This document shows, in pieces, positions 1-7,648 of a stretch of DNA of 18,728 nt; the first letter of the stretch is position 1, and every line of letters starts with the position of its first letter. Location of the stretch: NCBI GenBank assembly GCA_016297775.1, contig JAEDGA010000019.1, positions 1-18,728 of the forward strand, written 5' to 3'. The position numbers were made by a program, and so were the translations under genes. Under the pieces are notes generated by a model. The model saw nothing but the letters and a program-made list of their open reading frames with translations, had not been told where the DNA came from and did no database searches. This stretch comes from Candidatus Methanomethylophilaceae archaeon. Lineage in GTDB: Archaea; Thermoplasmatota; Thermoplasmata; Methanomassiliicoccales; Methanomethylophilaceae.

Positions 1-1
1 T

Positions 2-85
2 GCAAGGGTAGTCAAGCATGGCCAACGACGCTAGCTTGAGGGGCTAGTCCTTAGTGGTCCGTGGGTTCAAATCCCATCCCTTGCA
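2..85 (+). tRNA. tRNA-Leu (anticodon GAG)
   Basis: This is a class II tRNA. The 7-bp acceptor stem GCAAGGG (2-8) pairs perfectly with CCCTTGC (78-84), and A85 is the discriminator. The D stem is GTC/GAC (11-13, 27-29). The anticodon stem CTAGC/GCTAG (31-35, 43-47) encloses the loop TTGAGGG with anticodon GAG at 38-40. A long variable arm (48-60) and a T arm with TTCAAAT complete it. The long variable arm and A73 fit leucine. CCA is not encoded. The promoter lies outside the window. Confidence 0.95.
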
Positions 86-288
86 CTATTCTCATATCTT
101 CTGTTCGATAGCGAGGGCTTTGTACCTCATTCAGATATCGTTATCGACGATATTCACGTTACCGTCGTTATCCGGAATCTTCAGAAATGAAACGGGATGA
201 CAGAACATATCGTCATGTAATCAACGTTAATCTCGTTATTGAAGTTATCACATCGCCATATGTGCGATGTGTGTGATAGAATCGGGCA
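86..288. other. intergenic region with two small hairpins
   Basis: No gene is visible between tRNA-Leu and the end of the helicase gene. Two inverted repeats are present. ATATCGT (135-141) pairs with ACGATAT (147-153) about 50 nt after the tRNA. ACATCGC plus one flanking C (249-256) pairs with GCGATGT plus one G (264-271) about 18 nt after the helicase stop on the minus strand. The second could help end the helicase transcript. Neither is followed by a strong T-run, so the terminator role is a guess. Confidence 0.4.
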
Positions 289-1752
289 TCAATCCATTCT
301 CTTCACGACGATGGACTTCCCGTCGAAATCGTATTCCGCAAGCGACCTGCAAACCTTGTCCACGAGTTTGGAATCGATCTCCACATAGGTGACATCCTTC
401 TTCAGATCTATCCTTCCGATGGATGCGTTCTTGACCCCGGAACTGATCTGTATGAAATCGCAGATGTCCCTCTTGACGAGATCGTCATCGCTTCCAAGAT
501 TGAGGGAGATCATATCGAAGGATTCGGGAACGTTCTTCCTCTTTTTCTCCTCGCCCTTGTTGCGGGGTTTCTTCTCGCGGTCCCTGACCGGAACGTTCTT
601 CTTCGCGGGTTCGGGATTTGCGTTCCTGTTGGCCTCATGATGCACGAGTTCCATCTCCACCTTCCTGATCTCCACGTTGTTCACGCGTGCGATGCGGCGA
701 AGATCCTTCTCCTCGTTCTCGTCCAACACGAAGGTGTAAGCTATACCGCGCTTTCCTGCCCTTCCGGTCCTTCCGATGCGGTGCACATACGTCTCGGGAT
801 CGGTCATGTCGTAGTTGATCACCAGACCCACATCGTCGATGTCCAATCCCCTTGCGGCCACGTCGGTGGCGATGAGTATGTCTATGGAACCCTCTTTGAA
901 TTCCCTGACAACCCTCTCCCTCCTGTTCTGAGCTATGTCCCCATGGATGACATCCACGCTGTAGCCGGTGTTCTTCATCTTCCTTCCGAGCTGGGTGCAC
1001 CTATGTTTCATCTTCATGAACACGATGGTCTTCTGTCTCTCCTTGTCGAAGATCGTACACAGAGCATCCTTCTTGGTGTCCTTGTCCGCGATCATGTATC
1101 TCTGGTCTATCAGATCCAGAACTATCTCGTCCTTGGATACCAGGATCTCCTTGGGATCCCTCATCTTGTTGACGGCCAGCTTCTTGACCTCGTCGGGCAT
1201 AGTGGCGGAGAACATCATGTTCTGTCTCTTCTTGGGCAGCCATGACAGGATGTAGTCCAGGTCCTTCGCGAATCCCATGTCCAGCATCCTGTCCGCTTCG
1301 TCCAGGACGCATATGGACACCTTCGAGATGCGGAGTGCCTTCTTGTTCAGAAGGTCCTTGACCCTGCCGGGGGTACCCACAACGATATCCACGCCCTTCT
1401 TCACCTCGGCGGCCTGTCTCTCTATGTTGACACCGCCGTATATGGGCAGACACCTGTGTCCCGTGTACTTGGACAGTTTGGAGAGTTCCTCGGATACTTG
1501 AAGTGCCAGTTCCCTTGTGGGGGTGATGATCAATGCGGACGGGATGTTGTATCCGCTTCCGATACGGCTCAGGATTATGGATCCGTATGTGCCCGTCTTG
1601 CCGGTACCGGTCTGTGCCTGTACCAGGATGTCATGGCCTTCCAGACCCACGGGTACGGCATCCGTCTGTACGGGTGTGGGTTCATCCCAACCCATGTCGG
1701 TCATTGCTTTTGCGACACCGTCCTTGATACCGAGTCTGGAAAACGAATTCAT
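289..1752 (-). CDS. DEAD-box ATP-dependent RNA helicase with DbpA-like C-terminal RNA-binding domain
   Basis: This 487-residue protein is predicted to unwind or remodel RNA duplexes using ATP. It carries the full DEAD-box set in order: Q-motif PTPVQ (25-29), Walker A AQTGTGKT (46-53), PTRELA (78-83), GG (106-107), TPGR (127-130), DEAD (151-154), SAT (182-184), TDVAARGLD (296-304) and HRIGRTGR (324-331). A lysine/arginine-rich linker (about 385-415) leads to a domain of about 70 residues resembling the RRM-like RNA-binding domain of bacterial DbpA/DeaD. The ATG at 1752 was chosen because the Q-motif region then starts at the usual distance and a TATA box lies about 60 bp upstream. A GTG 18 codons upstream (1806) would add a non-conserved extension and leave almost no leader. 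A role in ribosome assembly or cold adaptation is inferred from DbpA/CsdA relatives. Confidence 0.93.
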   Translation of the reverse strand: MNSFSRLGIKDGVAKAMTDMGWDEPTPVQTDAVPVGLEGHDILVQAQTGTGKTGTYGSIILSRIGSGYNIPSALIITPTRELALQVSEELSKLSKYTGHRCLPIYGGVNIERQAAEVKKGVDIVVGTPGRVKDLLNKKALRISKVSICVLDEADRMLDMGFAKDLDYILSWLPKKRQNMMFSATMPDEVKKLAVNKMRDPKEILVSKDEIVLDLIDQRYMIADKDTKKDALCTIFDKERQKTIVFMKMKHRCTQLGRKMKNTGYSVDVIHGDIAQNRRERVVREFKEGSIDILIATDVAARGLDIDDVGLVINYDMTDPETYVHRIGRTGRAGKRGIAYTFVLDENEEKDLRRIARVNNVEIRKVEMELVHHEANRNANPEPAKKNVPVRDREKKPRNKGEEKKRKNVPESFDMISLNLGSDDDLVKRDICDFIQISSGVKNASIGRIDLKKDVTYVEIDSKLVDKVCRSLAEYDFDGKSIVVKRMD

Positions 1753-1807
1753 CTCTAATCCTGCCGTGCCGGATGTACGTATCCGTGCAGGGTGGTGTTG
1801 TTCCACA

Positions 1808-1819
1808 TCATATAAAAAG
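1808..1819 (-). promoter_or_regulatory. probable TATA box of the helicase gene
   Basis: Read on the minus strand, this AT-rich block is CCTTTTTATATG. It is an isolated AT-rich element centred about 60 bp upstream of the helicase ATG at 1752, which predicts a transcription start near 1787 and a leader of about 35 nt. It is placed by archaeal promoter geometry only. Confidence 0.5.
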
Positions 1820-1888
1820 GAACGCTCTACGAAGACGATCGGGTCACATTGTCCGAAGATGGGCGATTATTCCGATATGAATCAAAAT

Positions 1889-1915
1889 GTATACAACTGG
1901 CACTCGGATTGTACA
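1889..1915. promoter_or_regulatory. putative TRP-box-like operator pair upstream of trpE
   Basis: Two palindromic boxes, TGTATACA (1889-1896) and TGTACA (1910-1915), have centres 20 bp apart, about two helical turns. TGTACA is the consensus TRP box bound by the repressor TrpY at the trp operon of Methanothermobacter thermautotrophicus. Partial matches TGTAGA (1926-1931) and TGTAGT (1952-1957) flank the TATA box. That a TrpY-like regulator binds here is an inference, and no such gene is in the window. TGTACA also occurs by chance in coding DNA elsewhere in the window. Confidence 0.45.
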
Positions 1916-1932
1916 TATGCGTTCATGTAGAT

Positions 1933-1948
1933 GAAAAGTGTTTTTATC
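1933..1948 (+). promoter_or_regulatory. trp operon promoter (BRE and TATA box)
   Basis: A purine-rich GAAAAG (1933-1938), suitable as a BRE, precedes the TATA-like TTTTTATC (1941-1948). A start site near 1970 would give a leader of about 40 nt before the trpE ATG at 2011. This is the only good archaeal promoter ahead of the seven-gene run, which suggests one polycistronic transcript. Confidence 0.6.
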
Positions 1949-2010
1949 GAATGTAGTCGAACCGGTCGATATCGGGATCGGACACCGTCCGGTCCGGAGG
2001 GATTCGGACG

Positions 2011-3477
2011 ATGCAGATAAAACCCAGTCTCAACGAGGTAAAGGAGATCGCGGCCACCGGCAGATATGATGTGGTACCGGTCAGTTGCGAGATACTGTCG
2101 GATTTCACCACACCTATCGAGACCCTGAAGGTGTTGAAGAACGTATCCACCCACTGTTACATGTTGGAGTCGGCACAGGCGAACGAGACCTGGGGCCGCT
2201 ATACCTTCCTCGGATACGATCCCAAGATGGAGATCACTTGCATGGAGGGGGAGATGAAGGCCGGCAGTCTCAGATTCAAGACCGAGGATCCTTCCGGGCA
2301 CATACGTCAGATCATGTCCGAATACAGGAGTCCGCGTTTCGATCATCTGCCGTCGTTCACCGGAGGTCTCGTGGGATACTTCTCCTACGACTATCTGGGG
2401 TACAGCGAACCCACCGTCAGATGCGATGTCAACGATACGGAGGATTTCAAGGACGTGGATCTCATGCTGTTCGACAAGGTGATAGCGTTCGACAATCTCC
2501 GTCAGAAGATCGTGTTCATCGTGAACATCCCGTTGGACGATCCGGAGACGGGTTACAACAAGGCGGTGGTCGAGCTCAGACAGCTTGTCGATCTCGTGAG
2601 ACACGGTGAGAAGAAGGAGGAGCCGGGAGGAAGGCTCAAAGGTGACATCGTCCCGCTGTTCGACAAGGAACGTTTCTGCGGTATGGTGGAGAAGGCGAAG
2701 CACCACATACGTGAGGGCGACATATTCCAGATAGTGCTGTCCAACCGCCTCTCCGCACCTTTCGAGGGGAGTCTGCTGAACACATACCGTATACTGCGTA
2801 CGATAAATCCGTCGCCTTACATGTTCTACTTCTCGGGAACCGATGTGGAGGTGGCGGGGGCATCACCGGAGACACTGGTCAAGCTGGAGGACGGAGTCCT
2901 GCACACGTTCCCGCTGGCAGGTACCAGACCCAGAGGAAGGACGGATGAGGAGGACGTGGCATTGGAGAAGGAACTCCTGGCCGACGAGAAGGAGATCGCG
3001 GAACACAACATGCTGGTGGATCTGGGACGTAACGACCTGGGCAAGATAAGCAGGTTCGGTACCGTCAAGGTGGAGAAGCTGCACTCGATAGAGAGGTTCT
3101 CCCATGTGATGCACATAGGTTCCACCGTACGCGGGGAGATCTCGGAAGGGCATGATGCATTGGATGCCATCGAGGCGGTACTTCCCGCAGGCACGCTGTC
3201 CGGTGCACCGAAGATCAGGGCGTGCCAGCTCATCGGCGAGTTGGAGGACAACAAACGTGGTATCTACGGCGGAGCCATCGGTTACATAGATTTCACCGGC
3301 AACATGGACACCTGCATCGCGATACGCATAGCGTACAAGAAGAACGGGAAGGTCTTCGTCAGGAGCGGTGCCGGGATCGTGGCGGATTCGGTCCCGGAGA
3401 AGGAGTTCGAGGAGTGCATGAACAAGGCGATGGCATCCATCAAGGCTTTGAAGCTCGCACAGGAGGACGAGATATGA
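2011..3477 (+). CDS. trpE: anthranilate synthase component I
   Basis: TrpE (488 aa) makes anthranilate from chorismate with ammonia delivered by TrpG. This is the first committed step of tryptophan synthesis. The N-terminal region contains MLES (51-54), matching the LLES element of the tryptophan feedback-inhibition site in TrpE. The chorismate-binding domain shows LAGTRPRG (302-309), LVDLGRND (335-342) and TLSGAPK (395-401). Length is normal for stand-alone TrpE. The start ATG has GGAGG at 1996-2000, 10 nt upstream. The stop overlaps the trpG start as ATGA, so translation of the two subunits is probably coupled. The retained MLES motif argues for TrpE rather than the related PabB, and the neighbours settle it. 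Confidence 0.97.
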   Translation: MQIKPSLNEVKEIAATGRYDVVPVSCEILSDFTTPIETLKVLKNVSTHCYMLESAQANETWGRYTFLGYDPKMEITCMEGEMKAGSLRFKTEDPSGHIRQIMSEYRSPRFDHLPSFTGGLVGYFSYDYLGYSEPTVRCDVNDTEDFKDVDLMLFDKVIAFDNLRQKIVFIVNIPLDDPETGYNKAVVELRQLVDLVRHGEKKEEPGGRLKGDIVPLFDKERFCGMVEKAKHHIREGDIFQIVLSNRLSAPFEGSLLNTYRILRTINPSPYMFYFSGTDVEVAGASPETLVKLEDGVLHTFPLAGTRPRGRTDEEDVALEKELLADEKEIAEHNMLVDLGRNDLGKISRFGTVKVEKLHSIERFSHVMHIGSTVRGEISEGHDALDAIEAVLPAGTLSGAPKIRACQLIGELEDNKRGIYGGAIGYIDFTGNMDTCIAIRIAYKKNGKVFVRSGAGIVADSVPEKEFEECMNKAMASIKALKLAQEDEI

Positions 3478-4043
3478 TCCTCCTCATAGACAACTACGAC
3501 AGTTTCTCCTACAACCTGTATCAGATGATAGGGGAGATAGATCCGGACATCAGGGTCATACGCAACGACGAGATGACCGTGGATCAGATAAGGGAACTGA
3601 ATCCCGACCGCATAATACTGTCACCCGGTCCGGGAAGGCCGGAGGATGCGGGCATCATCGTGGAGGCCGCACGTACCCTCGGCAGGGACATCCCGTTACT
3701 GGGCGTATGTCTGGGTCATCAGGCCATATGCGCCGCATTCGGTGCCACCGTCACCTATGCCAAGAGACTGATGCACGGGAAGCAGTCCGACGTGGTGTTC
3801 GATAAGGACTGTCCCCTGTTCGCGGGATGTCCCGATGAAGCACCCGTTGCGAGATACCATTCGCTGGCCGCGGATGCCGACACGATACCGGATTGTCTCC
3901 GCATAACCGCACGTACCGTGGACGGGGAGGTGATGGCCGTACAGCACACCGACCATCCCATATACGGTGTACAGTTCCATCCGGAATCCATCATGACTCC
4001 GGACGGCAAGAGAATGCTCATCAATTTCATCAAAGGGGTCTGA
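3474..4043 (+). CDS. trpG: anthranilate synthase component II (glutamine amidotransferase)
   Basis: TrpG (189 aa) hydrolyses glutamine and passes ammonia to TrpE. It is a class I glutamine amidotransferase. The catalytic cysteine C79 sits in LLGVCLGHQ, and the histidine and glutamate of the triad are H169 and E171 in QFHPES. The oxyanion-region motif SPGPGRPEDAG is at 50-60. The ATG overlaps the trpE stop by 4 bp and has AGGAGG at 3461-3466. The family starts at this MILLIDNYDSF, which rules out longer in-frame starts inside trpE. It is not fused to TrpE or TrpD, unlike in some bacteria. A dual role in folate synthesis (PabA) is possible in principle. Confidence 0.97.
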   Translation: MILLIDNYDSFSYNLYQMIGEIDPDIRVIRNDEMTVDQIRELNPDRIILSPGPGRPEDAGIIVEAARTLGRDIPLLGVCLGHQAICAAFGATVTYAKRLMHGKQSDVVFDKDCPLFAGCPDEAPVARYHSLAADADTIPDCLRITARTVDGEVMAVQHTDHPIYGVQFHPESIMTPDGKRMLINFIKGV

Positions 4044-4045
4044 AT

Positions 4046-5074
4046 ATGATCAAGGAAGCGATCATCAAGATTGTCAACAAGGAGGATCTCACCTATAACG
4101 AAGCATACGCGGTAATGAACGAGATCATGAGCGGAGAGACCAGTACCACACAGAACGCCGCGTTCCTGGCCGCATTATCGGCCAAGAGCGCCAGGGCAGA
4201 GACCATAGACGAGATCTCCGGATGTGCGGCCGCCATGAGGGCACACGCCACCAGGGTGGACACCGGGATGGAGATCTTCGACATCGTCGGTACCGGAGGG
4301 GATAACGCCCAGAGTTTCAACATCTCCACCACATCCGCTCTCGTAGCGGCGGCGGGAGGGATGAAGGTGGCCAAGCACGGCAACAGGGCGGCATCCTCCA
4401 AATGCGGTACCGCGGACTGTCTGGAGGCGCTGGGTGTGAACATCCAGCAGAGTCCGGGAAGATGCGTGGAACTGCTTGACGAGGTTGGGATGTGCTTCTT
4501 CTTCGCGCAGAGATACCACGCGTCGATGAAGTACGTGGGAGCCATACGCAAGGAACTCGGATTCCGCACGGTGTTCAACATCCTGGGTCCTCTCACCAAC
4601 CCCGGTACCCCCTCCATGCAGCTCCTGGGAGTCTACGACGGATACCTGGTGGAACCGCTGGCACAGGTGCTGGCGAACCTCGGTGTGAAACGCGGTATGG
4701 TGGTGTACGGTCAGGACAAACTGGACGAGATCTCCATGAGCGCCCCCACCACCGTCTGCGAGATTCGCGACGGATGGTTCAAATCGTCCGTCATCGCACC
4801 GGAGGATTTCGGATTCGAGCGCTGTACCAGGGAGGATCTCAGGGGAGGGGAACCTGCGGACAATGCGAAGATAACATTGAACATCCTCAAAGGCGAGAAG
4901 GGTCACAAGAGGAACGCGGTACTGATGAACGCGGGTGCATCGCTGTACATCGGAGGCAAGGCCGACACCATGGAGGACGGTATCGTACTCGCGGCCGAGC
5001 TGATCGACTCCGGCAAGGCGATGGAGACCCTCAACAGGTTCATCGAGGTCAGCAACAGACCGGATGTGGAGTGA
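4046..5074 (+). CDS. trpD: anthranilate phosphoribosyltransferase
   Basis: TrpD (342 aa) transfers phosphoribose from PRPP to anthranilate, the second step of the pathway. The N-terminal helical domain is followed by the PRPP-binding GTGGD (82-86), the NIST segment (92-95) and KHGNR (110-114), all intact. Length is typical of the family. The gene starts 2 bp after the trpG stop, with AAAGGGG upstream as ribosome-binding site, and its TGA overlaps the trpC ATG by one base (TGATG). The ATG at 4046 gives the canonical N-terminus; longer frames run back into trpG. Tight spacing implies co-translation with trpG and trpC. Confidence 0.97.
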   Translation: MIKEAIIKIVNKEDLTYNEAYAVMNEIMSGETSTTQNAAFLAALSAKSARAETIDEISGCAAAMRAHATRVDTGMEIFDIVGTGGDNAQSFNISTTSALVAAAGGMKVAKHGNRAASSKCGTADCLEALGVNIQQSPGRCVELLDEVGMCFFFAQRYHASMKYVGAIRKELGFRTVFNILGPLTNPGTPSMQLLGVYDGYLVEPLAQVLANLGVKRGMVVYGQDKLDEISMSAPTTVCEIRDGWFKSSVIAPEDFGFERCTREDLRGGEPADNAKITLNILKGEKGHKRNAVLMNAGASLYIGGKADTMEDGIVLAAELIDSGKAMETLNRFIEVSNRPDVE

Positions 5075-5856
5075 TGACGATCCTCGATATGCTCGCCCAA
5101 CACGCACGCGAGCGTACTGAAGCCGCCAAAAGGAAGGTCTCCATCGAAGAGATAAGGGACACGGTCTCGATGATGGATAAGGGGCGTTTCGAGTTCGAGA
5201 ACGCCCTGAAGGGACCCGGTCTGTCATTCATCTGCGAATGCAAGAAGGCCTCCCCATCGAAAGGATTGATCTCTCCGGACTTCCCGTACATGGACATAGC
5301 CAGAGATTACGAGGAGGCCGGAGCGGACTGCATATCCGTGTTGACTGAACCCAAATGGTTCCTCGGAAGCAACGCGTATCTGAAGGACATATCGTCATCG
5401 GTATCCGTCCCGTGCATACGTAAGGATTTCACCGTGGACGAGTATATGATCTACGAGGCGAAGCTTCTGGGAGCATCCGCAGTATTGCTGATTTGTTCCA
5501 TATCAGATGAGGGGACCATCAGGGAGAACATAGGGATATGTGACGATCTGGGTATGTCCGCGTTGGTCGAAGCGCACGACGAGACCGAGGTCGGTATGGC
5601 GTTGGATGCTGGTGCACGCATGGTGGGTGTGAACAACCGCAATCTGAAGGATTTCACCGTGGACACGGGGAACAGCCGCAGTCTGAGGGATATGGTACCT
5701 TCGGATGTGATATTCGTGTCCGAGAGCGGTGTCACCGGTATCGACGACATCAGGGCGATACGCGAGATGGGCGCGGATGCAGTACTCGTGGGCGAGGCCC
5801 TGATGAGGGCACCGGACAGAAGAGCCAGACTGAGAGAGTTCAGAGGTGTGGCATGA
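5074..5856 (+). CDS. trpC: indole-3-glycerol phosphate synthase
   Basis: TrpC (260 aa) closes the indole ring, converting carboxyphenylaminodeoxyribulose phosphate to indole-3-glycerol phosphate. It is a (beta/alpha)8 barrel. The catalytic E55 and K57 lie in CECKKASPSKG, and K117 lies in the RKDF segment. These correspond to E51, K53 and K110 of the Sulfolobus enzyme. The phosphate-binding end of the barrel (VLVGEALMRA) is near the C-terminus. The ATG overlaps the trpD stop by one base, and the stop overlaps the trpF ATG by 4 bp. It is a single-function enzyme, not the TrpC-TrpF fusion of enterobacteria. Confidence 0.97.
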   Translation: MTILDMLAQHARERTEAAKRKVSIEEIRDTVSMMDKGRFEFENALKGPGLSFICECKKASPSKGLISPDFPYMDIARDYEEAGADCISVLTEPKWFLGSNAYLKDISSSVSVPCIRKDFTVDEYMIYEAKLLGASAVLLICSISDEGTIRENIGICDDLGMSALVEAHDETEVGMALDAGARMVGVNNRNLKDFTVDTGNSRSLRDMVPSDVIFVSESGVTGIDDIRAIREMGADAVLVGEALMRAPDRRARLREFRGVA

Positions 5857-6461
5857 CCCGGATTAAGATGTGCGGACTGAGAAGGGCGTGTGATATCGAG
5901 GCCGCGAACGAACTGAGACCGGATTACGTGGGATTCGTGTTCGCGAATGGAAGCAAGAGGTATGTGAGTCCCGAGGAGGCCAAGGTACTCAGGTCCATGC
6001 TGGATCCCGGCATATCCGCCGTAGGCGTGTTCGTGGATGCCGACCCGTCTTTCATTGAAGATATACTGGATTCGGGTACCATCGACATGATCCAGCTCCA
6101 CGGAAACGAGGATGGAGGATACATCGACAGATTGAGATCCTCATCCTCCGTACCGATCGTCAAGGCGTTCCGTATCGGTGACGGAATGGATGTCGATGAA
6201 ATAATGTCATGTCCGGCTGACCACATAATGCTGGATTCCGGTGCGGGTACGGGGAACGTGTTCGATTGGAACATGATCGAAAATATGAACAGACCGTACT
6301 TCCTCGCGGGCGGACTGTCCGCCGACAACGTGGAGGAAGCTATAGAGAGATTACATCCGTTCGCCGTGGACGTGAGTTCCGGAATCGAGACGGACGGATT
6401 CAAGGACAAAACAAAAATGGCGGCCTTCGTTGCCGCAGTAAGAAGGGGAGACAGACAATGA
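5853..6461 (+). CDS. trpF: phosphoribosylanthranilate isomerase
   Basis: TrpF (202 aa) performs the Amadori rearrangement of phosphoribosylanthranilate, the third pathway step. The general base C7 lies in IKMCG and the general acid D128 in MLDSGAGTG. Other family elements are GFVFANGSKRYVS (27-39), QLHG (81-84) and the glycine-rich AGGL segment near 152-155. Both ends overlap neighbours by 4 bp (ATGA), with trpC before and trpB after, so it is embedded in a translational-coupling chain. Note the operon order C then F: chemically TrpF acts before TrpC. Confidence 0.96.
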   Translation: MTRIKMCGLRRACDIEAANELRPDYVGFVFANGSKRYVSPEEAKVLRSMLDPGISAVGVFVDADPSFIEDILDSGTIDMIQLHGNEDGGYIDRLRSSSSVPIVKAFRIGDGMDVDEIMSCPADHIMLDSGAGTGNVFDWNMIENMNRPYFLAGGLSADNVEEAIERLHPFAVDVSSGIETDGFKDKTKMAAFVAAVRRGDRQ

Positions 6462-7648
6462 CCAATCCTAACGGGCGTTTCGGTATCCACGGCGGACAGT
6501 ACATCCCGGAGACATTGATGAATGCCGTCATAGAACTGGAGAACGCATACAACCATTACAAGAACGATCCGGAATTCAACAGGGAGTTGGAGACTCTTCT
6601 GAACGAATACGCCGGAAGGCCGTCAAGACTCTATTTCGCGGAGAAGATGACGAAGGATCTCGGAGGTGCCAAGATATACCTCAAGAGGGAGGATCTCAAC
6701 CATACGGGAGCACACAAGATCAACAACGTCCTGGGACAGGCACTGCTGGCCAAGAAGATGGGCAAGACCAGGCTCATCGCGGAGACCGGTGCCGGACAGC
6801 ACGGAGTGGCCACCGCCACCGCCGCGGCCCTTCTGGGTATGGAGTGCGTGGTGTTCATGGGGGAGGAGGACACCAAACGTCAGGCACTGAACGTCTACCG
6901 CATGCGTCTGTTGGGTGCGGAGGTTATCCCGGTGAAGACCGGTACCGCGACCCTGAAGGATGCCGTTTCCGAGGCCATGCGCGAATGGACCTCCAGGATC
7001 GATGATACCCACTACTGTCTCGGTTCCGTCATGGGTCCGCACCCGTTCCCGACGATAGTACGTGATTTCCAGGCGGTCATATCCAAGGAGATCAAGGAAC
7101 AGATCCTGGAGAAGGAGGGCAGACTCCCCGACATGGTGATAGCATGCGTGGGAGGAGGTTCCAACGCCATCGGAAGCTTCTACAACTTCGTGGAGGACAA
7201 GGATGTCAGATTGGTGGGATGCGAGGCCGCCGGCAAGGGCATCGATACATTCGAGACCGCCGCCACAATGAACACCGGCAGACTGGGTATCTTCCACGGT
7301 ATGAAGTCCTACTTCTGTCAGGACGAGTACGGACAGATTGCTCCCGTGTATTCGATATCCGCGGGTCTGGATTATCCCGGGATCGGGCCGGAGCATGCCC
7401 ATCTGCATGACATCGGCAGGGCGGAATATGTGCCCATCACGGATGAAGAGGCCGTATGCGCGTTCGAATACCTGTCCAGGATGGAAGGTATCATCCCCGC
7501 AATAGAATCTGCACACGCGGTGGCATATGCCATGAAGGTCGCACCCGGCATGAGGAAGGACGACATAATCGTGATCACCGTCTCCGGAAGGGGCGACAAG
7601 GACTGTGCGGCCATCGCACGTTACAGAGGGGAGGATATCCATGAGTAG
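6458..7648 (+). CDS. trpB: tryptophan synthase beta chain (amber stop)
   Basis: TrpB (396 aa) condenses indole with serine using pyridoxal phosphate. The cofactor lysine is K87 in HTGAHKINN and the catalytic glutamate is E109 in ETGAGQHG. Both carry the same numbers as in the Salmonella enzyme. The phosphate-binding GGGSNAIG follows later. The N-terminus GRFGIHGGQYIPETL marks the canonical TrpB1 type that partners TrpA, not the TrpB2 variant. The ATG overlaps the trpF stop by 4 bp. The stop codon is TAG at 7646-7648, the only amber stop among the main genes here, and it lies inside an 8-bp overlap with trpA. In a pyrrolysine-using host, readthrough would add nine residues before a TAA at 7673-7675. 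Confidence 0.97.
   Translation: MTNPNGRFGIHGGQYIPETLMNAVIELENAYNHYKNDPEFNRELETLLNEYAGRPSRLYFAEKMTKDLGGAKIYLKREDLNHTGAHKINNVLGQALLAKKMGKTRLIAETGAGQHGVATATAAALLGMECVVFMGEEDTKRQALNVYRMRLLGAEVIPVKTGTATLKDAVSEAMREWTSRIDDTHYCLGSVMGPHPFPTIVRDFQAVISKEIKEQILEKEGRLPDMVIACVGGGSNAIGSFYNFVEDKDVRLVGCEAAGKGIDTFETAATMNTGRLGIFHGMKSYFCQDEYGQIAPVYSISAGLDYPGIGPEHAHLHDIGRAEYVPITDEEAVCAFEYLSRMEGIIPAIESAHAVAYAMKVAPGMRKDDIIVITVSGRGDKDCAAIARYRGEDIHE

Noticed and set aside
86..288. A possible small RNA gene between tRNA-Leu and the helicase gene
   Set aside because: Two hairpins are present, but there is no promoter-like TATA box with suitable spacing and no family resemblance.
1753..1806. A GTG start extending the helicase by 18 residues
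   Set aside because: The extra residues are not typical of DEAD-box proteins, and the GTG lies almost on the predicted TATA box, leaving no room for a leader.
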